NCBI GenBank assembly: GCA_003577245.1
Contig: QEVS01000001.1
Location: 62,001 to 126,000 of the forward strand
DNA length: 64,000 bases
Reading direction: 5' to 3'
Source of the DNA: a bacterium
GTDB taxonomy: Bacteria > Chloroflexota > Dehalococcoidia > Tepidiformales > Tepidiformaceae
Positions 51,846 to 61,079 of this stretch are shown here, in pieces. How positions within the stretch are numbered: the stretch's first letter is position 1; each line of letters begins with the position of its first letter. The notes under the pieces were generated by a model that was not told the DNA's origin, searched no databases, and saw nothing but the letters and a program-made list of their open reading frames with translations. Made by a program: the position numbers and the translations under genes.

Positions 51846-52679
51846 TCAGCTCTCGAGAAAGACCGGGTCCCCCACCCGCACACGCCCGGGCGAGCCGACT
51901 GAAGCGAAGACTCCCACGTTCACATCGTGGTTCTTCGCCGCTGCCCGCAGCACGGCCGGGTCTCGCGGCAGGCCACCTTGCGGAAGAGTTGTCATAACGC
52001 AACGCAGGGCCGGGTGCATATCTACAATCCGGACCGCCTCCCCGGCCAGGAGCACACCTTCTTCCCATTCGTCTTCCACGAACCCGGCCGCCCCCGGCGC
52101 CGTCTCCACGTAGATATTGGGGCGAAAACGGCGCGTGTCGATCACGGTGGCCTCGCCACATAACGCGCGCATGTGCTCCAGCGTTCCACTTGCCAGGACG
52201 TGCACCGCCGCCGAATCGAAGAACGTCCCCGTTGGCAGCCTGAACACCGGCGGCATCGTTTCCCTCGTGTAGGTGGGGAAAATATTCTCGATGGGAACCT
52301 CCCCGAAGACGGTCGCAGGGTCGATGTCGGCCTTCGACTTCACCCCCTCGGCCGCGCGCTCCAGCAGCACGGGTGTGCCGAGCGCTTCGGAGATCGCCTG
52401 CGAAGCCCCGGCATCGCTCGCCAGCACGCTCATTCCTCCGGGAAGGAAGACCCGGACGTCCCCTGCCGGCGCTTCGGCGTACGAGCTGCGGAAGTCGAGC
52501 AGGCGCGCCCACTTCTTCGCCGATAGCACGTTGCCCGTCTCGGTGCTCCGGAGCGCCCAGCCGCGGTCGCCTTCGATGCCGCCCGTGGTCACGGTAGCCT
52601 CTTCCAGCCTTTCTCCCAGCATCGATTTCACGGGGTAGCGCCATATCTGGCGCACCACGCCTACCGGTGTACTTGTCAC
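51846..52679 (-). CDS. MOSC domain protein (mARC/YiiM-like)
   Basis: This 277-residue protein has an N-terminal MOSC beta-barrel start (VRQIWRYPVKSMLGE, GIEGDRGWAL). The C-terminal MOSC domain has RFRPNIYVET and a conserved Cys in RCVMTTLPQGG, which in mARC-type proteins binds the molybdenum cofactor. It may be a small molybdoenzyme or a sulfur carrier. In this genome that is interesting because of the large molybdoenzyme island, but no physical link exists. The GTG at 52679 has GGAGGT 7 bases upstream, so I preferred it to a longer frame. Confidence 0.88.
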   Translation of the reverse strand: MTSTPVGVVRQIWRYPVKSMLGERLEEATVTTGGIEGDRGWALRSTETGNVLSAKKWARLLDFRSSYAEAPAGDVRVFLPGGMSVLASDAGASQAISEALGTPVLLERAAEGVKSKADIDPATVFGEVPIENIFPTYTRETMPPVFRLPTGTFFDSAAVHVLASGTLEHMRALCGEATVIDTRRFRPNIYVETAPGAAGFVEDEWEEGVLLAGEAVRIVDMHPALRCVMTTLPQGGLPRDPAVLRAAAKNHDVNVGVFASVGSPGRVRVGDPVFLES

Positions 52680-52771
52680 GCTGCACCTCCGGGCCAGGCT
52701 GCCTTCATGGCTGGCCACTTCCAGCGGCGGCGATAATACCACCGGCGCTCACCGGGGCGTTGCCCTCGCCC

Positions 52772-53248
52772 CTACTGGCGCGAGTACGTCCCCACCAGCC
52801 GGTTCATGCCTATGCAATGGGGCTCAATCTTCTCCAGCAGCTGCCAGAGGCTCAGGCCGGGTTCGAGATTGAGCTCCTGGTTGAGCGCGAACACCCAGAA
52901 GTAGTAGTGGTGCGTGCCGTGTCCGTTCGGGGGCATCGGACCGCCGTATCCCTCCCGGCCAAAGTCCGACTTCCCGCTCGTGAAGCCGCCCGCGCCTTCC
53001 GCCAGCTTCGTCACCGATGCGGGTATGTTGTAAAGCACCCAGTGGACGAATCCGTATGTCCCGCGTGAGACCAGCGGCGCATCCGGGTCGTGGCAGACGA
53101 TCGCGAACGACCGCGTACCGTCGGGAACATCGCTCCATTCCAGCGCCGGCGAAACGTCGTCTCCCTCGCCGGTGTGCCTGGTGGGGATACGTGCCCCCTG
53201 TTCGAAAGCGGTGCTCTTCAGCTGCATCTTCGAAAGGGCAAAGCCCAT
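52772..53248 (-). CDS. YbhB/YbcL-type PEBP (Raf kinase inhibitor-like) protein
   Basis: This 158-residue PEBP-fold protein has CHDPDAPLVSRGTYGFVHW and GGPMPPNGHGTHHYYFWVFA, the two ligand-pocket signatures. No signal peptide is present. GAGGAGG precedes the ATG at 53248 by 6 bases. Bacterial members have no agreed function. Confidence 0.93.
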   Translation of the reverse strand: MGFALSKMQLKSTAFEQGARIPTRHTGEGDDVSPALEWSDVPDGTRSFAIVCHDPDAPLVSRGTYGFVHWVLYNIPASVTKLAEGAGGFTSGKSDFGREGYGGPMPPNGHGTHHYYFWVFALNQELNLEPGLSLWQLLEKIEPHCIGMNRLVGTYSRQ

Positions 53249-53330
53249 GGCGAACCTCCTCTGGCAGTGCCTCCGCCCGGCACAGGGCACCGTGATACTG
53301 GCATATCCGCCGCGCTCTCGCCACGCCCGC

Positions 53331-54527
53331 CTACGGGATGGCGCCCAGCTCCTTCAGCGAAATGATGCGGTCCCAGTCGTAGCCAAGCTCGAGCAGGATC
53401 TCCTCCGTGTGCTGCCCCAGCTCCGGCGCCCAGCCACCCACCTCCACCGGCGTTCCGTAGAAGTCAGCCGGCGTCGCCACCTGCTTCATGGGGCCATCCG
53501 GGCTCTCCACCGAGACAAACACGCCCGCGTTGTTCGCCACCGGGTCGGCAATCACGTCGAGCTGGCTCTGCACCGGCGCCCACCACACGTTCTCCCTGTC
53601 GAATATGGGAGCCCACTCCTCCAGGCTCTTCTTCGTGAAGATGGCATCGAGCTCGCGTACAAGGGCGTCCGCATTCGCCATGCGGTTCGGGATGTTCGTA
53701 AAGCGCTCATCGTTGTCGAGGTGCTCGGCGTTGAGAGCGCGAAGCAGGTCCGGCCAGTGCCGGTCTGCCTGTAGCAACAGGAGCCAGAACCACTTCCCAT
53801 CCCTGTCCTGGAAGCTGTTGATGATCGGGTTCATGGCGTGATACCGGTCATAGGGCACTGTTGGCGTGCCGAATCTCAGGCTCGTGTTCGTATCCCAGCC
53901 AACCATGTACGCGCCGACCCGCATCAGAGACACGGCCACCCGCTGCCCGCGCCCTGTGCGTTCGCGCGCGAAGAGCGCGGCCGAAATGGCCCCGGCGGCG
54001 TTGGCGCCGGTCATGTGGTCCCCCATCCCGCCACGCTGCTGCGGTGGTTCCTTCCCTTCCACCGTCAGGCTCGCCACTATCCCCGAACGGCTCCAGAACG
54101 CGCCGATGTCATAGGCGGCGCGGTCCGCGTCGGGCCCATCGGGTCCGTAACCCGTGACCTGGCAATACACCAGCCGCGCGTTGGTCCTCGCGACGGTGTC
54201 GTAATCGAGGCCGTACTTCGTTAGCACCCGCGGCCGCATGTTGCTGACGAACACGTCCGCCGAATCGATCAGGTCGCGAGCGATGTTGCGCGCGTCCTCC
54301 TTGTCCAGGTCGAGGGCAATGCTGCGCTTGCCACGGTTGTCGAGCTCGAACGGCGGGTTTGCCGGCAGGTTCAGGAGGCCCGCGAAGATCCCCCGGAATG
54401 GGTCGCCCTCCGGCGGCTCGATCTTCGTCACCTGTGCGCCCCAGTCCCCAAGGATCGCCGCGCACGAAGGACCTGCCACCCACACCCCCATCTCCACAAC
54501 CTTGATGCCTTCGAGCGGTCCAGCCAT
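53331..54527 (-). CDS. Family III (CaiB/BaiF/Frc) CoA-transferase
   Basis: This 398-residue protein is close to the usual length of about 400. The start is LEGIKVVEMG, with KIEPPEGDPFR and ELDNRGKRSIALDL following. The catalytic aspartate is Asp170 in GGMGDHMTGANAAGA. It would move CoA between carboxylic acids through an acyl-enzyme anhydride. Substrates cannot be named. GGGAGGGAAC precedes the ATG. It is divergent from the dCTP deaminase gene. Confidence 0.93.
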   Translation of the reverse strand: MAGPLEGIKVVEMGVWVAGPSCAAILGDWGAQVTKIEPPEGDPFRGIFAGLLNLPANPPFELDNRGKRSIALDLDKEDARNIARDLIDSADVFVSNMRPRVLTKYGLDYDTVARTNARLVYCQVTGYGPDGPDADRAAYDIGAFWSRSGIVASLTVEGKEPPQQRGGMGDHMTGANAAGAISAALFARERTGRGQRVAVSLMRVGAYMVGWDTNTSLRFGTPTVPYDRYHAMNPIINSFQDRDGKWFWLLLLQADRHWPDLLRALNAEHLDNDERFTNIPNRMANADALVRELDAIFTKKSLEEWAPIFDRENVWWAPVQSQLDVIADPVANNAGVFVSVESPDGPMKQVATPADFYGTPVEVGGWAPELGQHTEEILLELGYDWDRIISLKELGAIP

Positions 54528-54659
54528 GACGTTCCCTCCCTGGTTTCAGCACCGATTCTAAGCGGTGCGCTCCCCCCGGTGCATTGCCCGGACCTGCCGA
54601 GGGTGCACCGAAACGCCGCAAACCCGTACGCTTCAGTAACTCACCCGGGGAATGCCACC

Positions 54660-55241
54660 ATGGTCTTAAGCGACCGCTCCATCCGCCGCGAAATCGAAGC
54701 CGGGAACATCGTCGTTGACCCGCTCGGCGAAAACGCCATTCAGCCTGCAAGCGTCGACTTGCGCCTCGGCAATCTCTTCCGCGTCTTCCGCAATGCCCGC
54801 ATCCCGTTTATCGACGTCAAACAGGAGTACCCCGACCTCACCGACCTGGTCGAAATCGATGACGAAAAGCCGTTTATCCTCCACCCCGGCGAGTTTGCGC
54901 TTGCCGTCACCTACGAGCGCGTCCGGCTCCCCGACTTCATTGTCGGCCGCCTGGAAGGGAAGTCGTCCCTCGGGCGCCTGGGGCTGCTCATCCACTCAAC
55001 CGCGGGGTACGTTGACCCCGGCTGGGACGGCGCCCTCACGCTGGAGCTATCCAACGTGGCCAACCTTCCCATCACCCTCTACCACCGGATGAAGGTGTCC
55101 CAGATCTCGTTCCTCACGCTCACCGAGCCCGCCGAGCACCCCTACGGTTCAAAGCAGGCAGGAAGCAAGTACCAGGGACAGGTTGGCCCCACCCCAAGCA
55201 AGTACTACCTCAACTTCCGCGACTCAGGCCGGTCCCGTTGA
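54660..55241 (+). CDS. dcd: dCTP deaminase
   Basis: This 193-residue trimeric dUTPase-fold enzyme converts dCTP to dUTP for thymidylate synthesis. It has LSDRSIRREIEAG, NAIQPASVDLRLG, and the core VGRLEGKSSLGRLGL with HSTAGYVDPGWDGALTLEL. The C-terminal arm KYQGQVGPTPSK is intact. I chose the ATG at 54660, with GGGGA 8 bases upstream. The last 18 bases overlap the convergent PPOX gene. Confidence 0.95.
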   Translation: MVLSDRSIRREIEAGNIVVDPLGENAIQPASVDLRLGNLFRVFRNARIPFIDVKQEYPDLTDLVEIDDEKPFILHPGEFALAVTYERVRLPDFIVGRLEGKSSLGRLGLLIHSTAGYVDPGWDGALTLELSNVANLPITLYHRMKVSQISFLTLTEPAEHPYGSKQAGSKYQGQVGPTPSKYYLNFRDSGRSR

Positions 55242-55643
55242 AGCGATGCGCGTGGGCGTGATCCTTATCACGACCCACTCATCGGCCTGGCGCTCCCACG
55301 AGGCCAGCGCCGCGGCCGCGCGGTCTGGAGTGTAATACCGGGCAGCCAGCCGGCGGGCGAGTTCCATCCCGCCCTCATCCTCAATCGAAGCGGTGCCCTC
55401 CACCGTCACCCAGGCCTCTGGAACTCCCACCGGCTCCGCGACCGCCAGGCAGACGCGTGCGTCAGAGCGAATGCGCGCGATCTTCGCGCTGCGGCGGGAA
55501 GTGAACACCTGTATCGTCTTCCCGTCCCATTCGAACCACACGGGCACGGCCGTCGGGGCGCCGCCGGCCTGCAGAGTGACCAGGGTAGCGATTCGCGTCT
55601 CGCGGAGGAAGGCGTCGCGCTGTGCCGGGGACATCACCGCCAT
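55224..55643 (-). CDS. Pyridoxamine-5-phosphate-oxidase-fold (PPOX) flavin/F420-binding protein
   Basis: This 139-residue split-barrel protein has the pattern FLRETRIATLVTLQAGG, then APTAVPVWFEWDGKTI, and VTVEGTASIEDE. This is like the general PPOX class seen in F420- or FMN-dependent oxidoreductases and heme-degrading proteins. The cofactor cannot be decided. The ATG at 55643 lies 5 bases after the upstream metallo-hydrolase stop; an ATG at 55634 is also possible. It is the second gene of that two-gene unit. Confidence 0.82.
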   Translation of the reverse strand: MAVMSPAQRDAFLRETRIATLVTLQAGGAPTAVPVWFEWDGKTIQVFTSRRSAKIARIRSDARVCLAVAEPVGVPEAWVTVEGTASIEDEGGMELARRLAARYYTPDRAAAALASWERQADEWVVIRITPTRIASTGPA

Positions 55644-55648
55644 CGCTC

Positions 55649-56323
55649 CTAACCCATCTCTCCCCGGCGGAACTTCCACTCCAGCACGAACGGGTTGTGC
55701 TTCTTCTCGAACGCGATGCTCGTCTCGTCCATGTGGCCGGGCAACACGACTGTATCGTCGGGGAGCGTCAGCAGCCGGTCACAGATGCTGTCCATCTCCT
55801 GCTCGAACGACCCTCCGGGCAGGTCCGTACGACCGATTGAGCCCCGGAACAGCGTGTCGCCGCTGAAGAGCATCCCCTCGGTGTAGTAGCTCACACTCCC
55901 CGGCGTGTGCCCCGGCGTCGCAATCGCCTTCAGCTTCAGGCCCGCGACTTCAAGTTCATCGCCATCCACCACCAACGCGTCCGGGTCGGGTGGACCCTGC
56001 TCAATGTCGATTCCAAAGCGCTGCCCCAGCCCACGCCAGCCATTCCGGAGAAGCTCCAGGTCGCCCGCATGCAGCAGGAACTTGGCCCCCGTTGCCGAAT
56101 GCACCCCGTGGACCCCCAGGATGTGGTCCACATGCGCGTGCGAATTGGCGATCAGCTTGATGGTGACCCCCATGTCCCGCGCCAGTGCGAGCACCTCGTC
56201 CGGCTGGTCACCGGGGTCAATGCAGATCGCCTCCCCCGTCCTCCGGTTGCCCACGATCCAGCAGTTCTCCTGGAACACCCCGACGACAATCCCGCGGACC
56301 ATGAGCTCGTTTGCGACTTCCAT
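55649..56323 (-). CDS. Metallo-beta-lactamase-fold hydrolase, glyoxalase II-like
   Basis: This 224-residue protein has H62-x-H64-x-D66-H67 (NSHAHVDHILG), TPGHTPGSVSYY, SGDTLFRGSIGRTDLPGG and LPGHMDETSI. This is the small group of hydroxyacylglutathione-hydrolase-like proteins lacking the glutathione-binding C-terminal domain. The likely substrate is a thioester or persulfide. It precedes the PPOX gene by 5 bases and is divergent from the TauE gene. Confidence 0.9.
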   Translation of the reverse strand: MEVANELMVRGIVVGVFQENCWIVGNRRTGEAICIDPGDQPDEVLALARDMGVTIKLIANSHAHVDHILGVHGVHSATGAKFLLHAGDLELLRNGWRGLGQRFGIDIEQGPPDPDALVVDGDELEVAGLKLKAIATPGHTPGSVSYYTEGMLFSGDTLFRGSIGRTDLPGGSFEQEMDSICDRLLTLPDDTVVLPGHMDETSIAFEKKHNPFVLEWKFRRGEMG

Positions 56324-56451
56324 GTTTCAACAATACCCGAGCCTGTTCGAAGCGTCACAGGGAAAGAGACGCACCTGTCACGGCTCCGGCGCTGACCATT
56401 CCCCACGCTCCCCGGCCATCGCCTCCGGTCGCCCGTAGCGCCGGGGGCCGC

Positions 56452-56463
56452 TACAACCGTTGA
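56452..56463 (+). promoter_or_regulatory. Putative -10 element of leaderless promoter for the TauE gene
   Basis: TACAAC at 56452-56457 is followed by 6 bases and then the GTG start at 56464. No Shine-Dalgarno is present. Confidence 0.35.
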
Positions 56464-57195
56464 GTGACCCCCGTCGAGGCCGTGGCCATCTTCCTGCTCT
56501 CTGCCGGCGCCTCGCTTGTACAGTCGCTCACGGGCCTCGGGTTCGGGCTCATGATCGTCCCCCCGCTGGTGATGGTCATCGGCGCGAAGGACGCGGTCGT
56601 CGTCTCCAACGTCCTGGGCACCTTCCTCAGCGCCGTCCTCCTCGTCCGCAGCCACGGCCATGTCGAGTGGCGAACGGGCTCGAATCTCTTCGTCAGCACC
56701 CTGGTCGGCATGCCGCTCGGCCTGCTCGTACTCGTCTGGATCGATCCCGACGTGCTCCAGGTCGTGATCGCCGTAACCGTGATTGTCTTCACGATCCTTC
56801 TCGCGCGCGGAATGCGCCTCCATGCCGCCGGCCTGTTCGGTGACGCCCTTACCGGGCTGGCAAGCGGCGTCTTGCGCATGAGCACCAGCATGTCGGGCCC
56901 GCCGGTGGTCATCTACCTGCAAGGGCGGGGCCTCGTCTCCGAACGCTTTCGCGCGACTCTCGCCGCCTTCTTCACAGCCGGTGGGCTTGTCGGCGCAGTG
57001 ATGTTCGCGGCGGCCGGGCGAATTGACCGCGACGTCGGGCTCCAGGTCGGCGCCGGGCTCCCTGCGCTTGCCGCAGGCGTGTTGGGCGGCAGCGCCCTCT
57101 ACCGGCGCGTCGATGAGAACCTCTTCCGCCGGGCCGTGTTTGGGGTTCTCTTGAGCAGCTCGGCGCTTGCCATCGTGGCAGTGCTCGCCAGGTAA
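56464..57195 (+). CDS. TauE/SafE-family membrane exporter
   Basis: This 243-residue protein has about seven or eight hydrophobic helices and the duplicated half-structure of TauE/SafE. The first half has [20 protein letters not shown], and the second [18 protein letters not shown] with F-R-A-T-L-A-A-F. Members move sulfite, sulfoacetate or other organic anions. It lies 38 bases before the carboxylase gene on the same strand. Confidence 0.9.
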   Translation: MTPVEAVAIFLLSAGASLVQSLTGLGFGLMIVPPLVMVIGAKDAVVVSNVLGTFLSAVLLVRSHGHVEWRTGSNLFVSTLVGMPLGLLVLVWIDPDVLQVVIAVTVIVFTILLARGMRLHAAGLFGDALTGLASGVLRMSTSMSGPPVVIYLQGRGLVSERFRATLAAFFTAGGLVGAVMFAAAGRIDRDVGLQVGAGLPALAAGVLGGSALYRRVDENLFRRAVFGVLLSSSALAIVAVLAR

Positions 57196-57220
57196 CCGTG
57201 CGCGGCCCCCGCACTCCGGG

Positions 57221-57233
57221 TAACCTTCGGCGC
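57221..57233 (+). promoter_or_regulatory. Putative -10 element of leaderless promoter for the carboxylase gene
   Basis: TAACCT at 57221-57226 is separated by 7 bases from the ATG at 57234 in a gap without a Shine-Dalgarno. Confidence 0.35.
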
Positions 57234-58844
57234 ATGGATTGGCACGACATCCCCGCACTTTCTACCAGGGTAGACCGCTCCGATGAGCGTTATGCCGTCA
57301 ATCGGCAGGCCAACCTCCGGCTTGTAGCCGGTCTGCAAGACAGGCTCGCGCAGGCTGTTCGCGGTGGCGGCGAAGAATACGTGGCTCGCCACCATGCCCG
57401 CGGCAAGCTCCTTGCGCGCGAACGGATCGAGCTGCTCCTCGACGAAGGCACGGCCTTCCTCGAGCTCAGCCCCCTTGCCGCTCACGGGGTCTACGAGGAT
57501 GACGTGCCGGGCGCCGGCATCGTCACGGGCATCGGTACCGTCTCCGGCCACCAGTGCGTGATCGTCGCCAATGATGCCACCGTCAAGGGCGGAACCTACC
57601 ATCCCCTCACCGTCAAGAAGCACCTCCGCGCTCAGGAGATCGCCGCCCAGAACAGGCTGCCCTGCATCTACCTGGTCGACTCAGGCGGCGCCTTCCTGCC
57701 CCTCCAACACGACATCTTCCCCGACCGCGAGCACTTCGGGCGCATCTTCTACAACCAGGCCACGCTGAGCGCCCTCGGCTGCTACCAGGTCGCCGCGGTC
57801 ATGGGCTCCTGCACGGCCGGTGGCGCCTACGTCCCCGCCATGAGCGATGAGACCGTCATCGTCCGCGGAACGGGCACCATTTTCCTGGGTGGCCCCCCCC
57901 TGGTGAAAGCCGCCACCGGCGAAGAGACCACCGCCGAAGAGCTGGGCGGGGCCGACGTCCACACCCGCATCAGTGGCGTGGCAGACCATTTCGCCGAAAA
58001 CGACGGCGAAGCCCTCCGCATCGTGCGCTCGATTATGGCCAGTATCCCCCGGCGGGTCGCCGCCCCCTGGGACCTCACCGCTCCCGAGGAGCCTCTCCAC
58101 GACCCGGAGGACCTCTACGGCATCATCCCCGCCGACATGCGCCAGTCGTACGACGTGCGAGAGGTGATCGCCCGCATCGTCGATGGATCGCGCTTCCACG
58201 AGTTCAAGGCGCGCTACGGAGCCACCCTCGTCTGCGGCTTCGCCCGGCTGGCAGGCTTCCCCGTGGGAATCGTCGCCAACAACGGCATTCTCTTCAGCGA
58301 AAGCGCCCTCAAGGGGACGCATTTCATAGAGCTCTGCGCTCAGCGAAAGACGCCCCTCATCTTCCTCCAGAACATCACCGGCTTCATGGTGGGCAGGCAG
58401 TACGAGAACGCAGGCATCGCCAAGGACGGCGCCAAGATGGTCACCGCCGTGGCCTGCGCCAATGTGCCCAGGTTCACCGTCATCATCGGCGGCAGCTTCG
58501 GAGCCGGGAACTACGCTATGTGCGGCCGCGCCTACAGCCCCCGCCAGCTCTGGATGTGGCCCAACGCTCGCATCAGCGTCATGGGCGGAGAGCAGGCCGC
58601 GAATGTGCTCCTCCAGGTGAGGCTGGACCGCGGCGACCAGCTCTCTGAAGAGGAGCAGGCTCGCTTCAAGGCCCCCACAATCGACCGCTACGAGCACGAG
58701 GGCTCGCCCTACTTCAGCACCGCACGCCTCTGGGATGATGGCATCATCGACCCCCGCGAGACCCGCAACGTGCTTGCGCTCGGTCTTGCGGCAGCAGCCA
58801 ACGCACCCGTTGAAGAAACCAAGTGGGGCGTCTTCCGGATGTGA
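57234..58844 (+). CDS. Acyl-CoA carboxylase beta subunit, methylcrotonoyl-CoA carboxylase-like
   Basis: This 536-residue carboxyltransferase has [56 protein letters not shown] and the second-half oxyanion region [16 protein letters not shown] with VMGGEQAA. The FLPLQ/FPD segment and the terminal KWGVFRM favour the MccB (methylcrotonoyl or geranoyl) branch over propionyl-CoA carboxylase. No biotin carboxylase/carrier (alpha) subunit, hydratase or lyase is next to it. It must therefore pair with an alpha encoded elsewhere. Confidence 0.9.
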   Translation: MDWHDIPALSTRVDRSDERYAVNRQANLRLVAGLQDRLAQAVRGGGEEYVARHHARGKLLARERIELLLDEGTAFLELSPLAAHGVYEDDVPGAGIVTGIGTVSGHQCVIVANDATVKGGTYHPLTVKKHLRAQEIAAQNRLPCIYLVDSGGAFLPLQHDIFPDREHFGRIFYNQATLSALGCYQVAAVMGSCTAGGAYVPAMSDETVIVRGTGTIFLGGPPLVKAATGEETTAEELGGADVHTRISGVADHFAENDGEALRIVRSIMASIPRRVAAPWDLTAPEEPLHDPEDLYGIIPADMRQSYDVREVIARIVDGSRFHEFKARYGATLVCGFARLAGFPVGIVANNGILFSESALKGTHFIELCAQRKTPLIFLQNITGFMVGRQYENAGIAKDGAKMVTAVACANVPRFTVIIGGSFGAGNYAMCGRAYSPRQLWMWPNARISVMGGEQAANVLLQVRLDRGDQLSEEEQARFKAPTIDRYEHEGSPYFSTARLWDDGIIDPRETRNVLALGLAAAANAPVEETKWGVFRM

Positions 58845-58853
58845 GCCGGTCGC

Positions 58854-60092
58854 CTACATCGCCAGGCTTGCCGGGTTCTCCAGCAACCCCTGGACTTCCT
58901 TGATGAAGCGGGCCCCTTCGGCACCGTCCGTGACACGATGGTCGGCGCTGAGAGCCACCTTCATCACCTGCCGCGCCACCACCGCTCCATCGCGTACCAC
59001 CGCCTGCGGCATCACGCTTCCCACTCCCAGGATCGCCGCCTGCGGCGGGTTGATGATCCCGATAAGCATCTCCACGCCGTAAGCCCCCAGGTTCGTGATG
59101 GTGAACGTCCCGGAGCCGTATTCGTCGGCGCGAAGGTGCCCGCTCCGGGTGCGCTCGACAAGGTCCTTCGATTCACGCGCAATGGCGCCGAGCGTCTTCC
59201 CCCCGCAGTCGACAAGCGCAGGGGCAACGAGTCCCTCGTCCAGCGCAATGCCGATGGCGATGTTCAGGCTCTCGTGATAGACAAGGCCCGCATCGCTGTA
59301 CTCGGCGTTGAACTTCGGGTGCCGCTGGAGCGCCAGCGCGCATGCCTTCACCACGAGGTCGTTGATCGTCACCCGCTCGCCCTCGCCTGCCGCCTGGTTG
59401 AACTGCTCGCGGAATGCGAGCGCCGCCGTCATGTCGATGTCGAGCGTCAGGTAGTAGTGCGGCTGCGTCTGCTTCGATTGAGACATCCGCCGCGCGATTG
59501 CCTGCCGCATCTTCGAGAGCGGTTCGTTCGCGCCCGGCGCCGCGGCCGCGGCCGGACGCGGAGGGCGCACCTCGGCCCGGGCCGTCCCCGCCGCGATTGC
59601 AGCCTCCACGTCGCGCCTCAGGATGCGGCCGCCCGGGCCTGACCCCGGCAACGACGACGCGTCAATCCCGGATTCAGAAGCCATGCGCCTCGCCACCGGC
59701 GAAATCCGCACCCGGCCGCCATCTGCCTCCGCAGCTTCCGCCCCGGCAGAGACCGGTACCCGCTCTTCGGGCGCGGCCTCAACCGGTTTCGATGAGTCTC
59801 TCCTGGTGGGGGCCCCCGTGGGCTCTTTGCGCTGAACCGGCGCAGAGGCCTCGCCCGGGCTGCCCAGGACGGCGATGACGTCGCCTACGGGTACGGTCTC
59901 GCCCTCGGCGGCGACCAGCTGCAACAGCACCCCTTCTTCGAAGGCTTCGAGCTCGACTGTCGCCTTGTCCGTCTCGATCTCGGCGATGATTTCGCCCCGG
60001 CCCACGTGGTCGCCCTGGGCCTTCACCCAGCGCACAAGGATGCCCTCGGTCATGTCGGCGCCCATCTGGGGCATGGTGATCTCGATGCTCAC
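58854..60092 (-). CDS. Dihydrolipoamide acyltransferase (E2) of a 2-oxoacid dehydrogenase complex
   Basis: This 412-residue protein has one lipoyl domain with Lys43 in EIETDKATVE, a Pro/Ala linker, and an E3/E1-binding domain (about 130-165, ISPVARRMASESGIDAS). The catalytic acyltransferase domain ends with the active-site motif DHRVTDGAEGARF. It carries acyl groups from E1 to CoA. The ATG lies 9 bases downstream of the E1 beta stop. It is the last gene of the operon E3-E1alpha-E1beta-E2. Confidence 0.93.
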   Translation of the reverse strand: MSIEITMPQMGADMTEGILVRWVKAQGDHVGRGEIIAEIETDKATVELEAFEEGVLLQLVAAEGETVPVGDVIAVLGSPGEASAPVQRKEPTGAPTRRDSSKPVEAAPEERVPVSAGAEAAEADGGRVRISPVARRMASESGIDASSLPGSGPGGRILRRDVEAAIAAGTARAEVRPPRPAAAAAPGANEPLSKMRQAIARRMSQSKQTQPHYYLTLDIDMTAALAFREQFNQAAGEGERVTINDLVVKACALALQRHPKFNAEYSDAGLVYHESLNIAIGIALDEGLVAPALVDCGGKTLGAIARESKDLVERTRSGHLRADEYGSGTFTITNLGAYGVEMLIGIINPPQAAILGVGSVMPQAVVRDGAVVARQVMKVALSADHRVTDGAEGARFIKEVQGLLENPASLAM

Positions 60093-60101
60093 GGCAGGCT
60101 C

Positions 60102-61079
60102 CTAGAACATGGCGAGGACGGCTTCGACGATGTCCTCTTCCGATGGCAGCGCGGCGAACTCCAGGTCGCGATTGTAGGGCATGGGCACGTCCTTGCTGCA
60201 GACCCGTGCCACCGGCGCGTCGAGCCAGTCGAATGCCCTTTCCATGATCTGCGCGCTCAGCTCCCCTCCAAAGCCGCCGAACTTCCAGGCGTCCTCCACG
60301 ATCACGGCGCGGTTCGTCTTCTTCACCGACTTGATCACCGTGTCCATGTCCAGCGGGCGCAGCGTGCGCAGGTCGACCACCTCGGCGCTGACCTCATCCT
60401 GCTCTTCGAGCATGGCGGCCGCGCGCAGCGCCTGGTGAACGCTCCCCGAATAGCCCACGATGGTCACGTCCGAGCCTTCGCGCAGGATGTTCGCCTTTCC
60501 GAACTCAACCAGGTAGTCCGGGTCGTCGGGGACTTCGCCACGGAAGCCATAGTTCGCCGTGTGCTCGATGAAGACGACGGTGTTGTCGTCGCGGAATGCG
60601 CGCTTCAGGAGACCCTTGGCGTCCGCCGGGTTCGAAGGACAAACCACCTTGAGCCCCGGAAAGTGCGCGTAGAGCCCCTCAAGGCTGTGACTGTGCGTCG
60701 CGGCCAGCTGGCTCCCGCCCCCGCTCGCCATGCGAACTACCATGGGCACGTTCATCTGGCCGTTCGTCATGTAGTGGAGCTTGGCGGCCGTGTTCACAAT
60801 CTGGTCCAGCGCCAGCAGGCTGAAGTTGATCGTCATTAGCTCGACCATCGGCCGCAGGCCCCCCAGTGCTGCCCCTATGCCCGCTCCGATAATCCCCGAC
60901 TCGGCGATCGGCGTGTCTCGCACGCGTTCCGGGCCGAACTCCTCTAGCAGCCCCTTGGTGACCGCGTAAGAGCCACCGTACGCGCCAATGTCTTCACCCA
61001 TCAGAAAGACCCGGGAATCGCGCTTCAGCTCCTCGCGCAATGCCTCCCGCAGAGCGTCCCGCATACGCATCTCAGTCAT
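60102..61079 (-). CDS. 2-oxoacid dehydrogenase E1 component, beta subunit
   Basis: This 325-residue transketolase-like subunit has LMGEDIGAYGGSYAVTKGLL, RVRDTPIAESGIIGAGIGAA, GGGSQLAATHSHSLEGLYAH and VPMPYNRDLE. It pairs with the alpha subunit, and its start overlaps the alpha stop by 8 bases. The sequence fits the pyruvate/acetoin branch (PdhB/AcoB) more than the branched-chain one. Confidence 0.94.
   Translation of the reverse strand: MTEMRMRDALREALREELKRDSRVFLMGEDIGAYGGSYAVTKGLLEEFGPERVRDTPIAESGIIGAGIGAALGGLRPMVELMTINFSLLALDQIVNTAAKLHYMTNGQMNVPMVVRMASGGGSQLAATHSHSLEGLYAHFPGLKVVCPSNPADAKGLLKRAFRDDNTVVFIEHTANYGFRGEVPDDPDYLVEFGKANILREGSDVTIVGYSGSVHQALRAAAMLEEQDEVSAEVVDLRTLRPLDMDTVIKSVKKTNRAVIVEDAWKFGGFGGELSAQIMERAFDWLDAPVARVCSKDVPMPYNRDLEFAALPSEEDIVEAVLAMF

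Noticed and set aside
56360-56400. GTCACAGG and CCTGTCAC arms suggesting a regulator site before the TauE gene
   Set aside because: The arms are not true reverse complements of each other over their full length, and the spacing is irregular.
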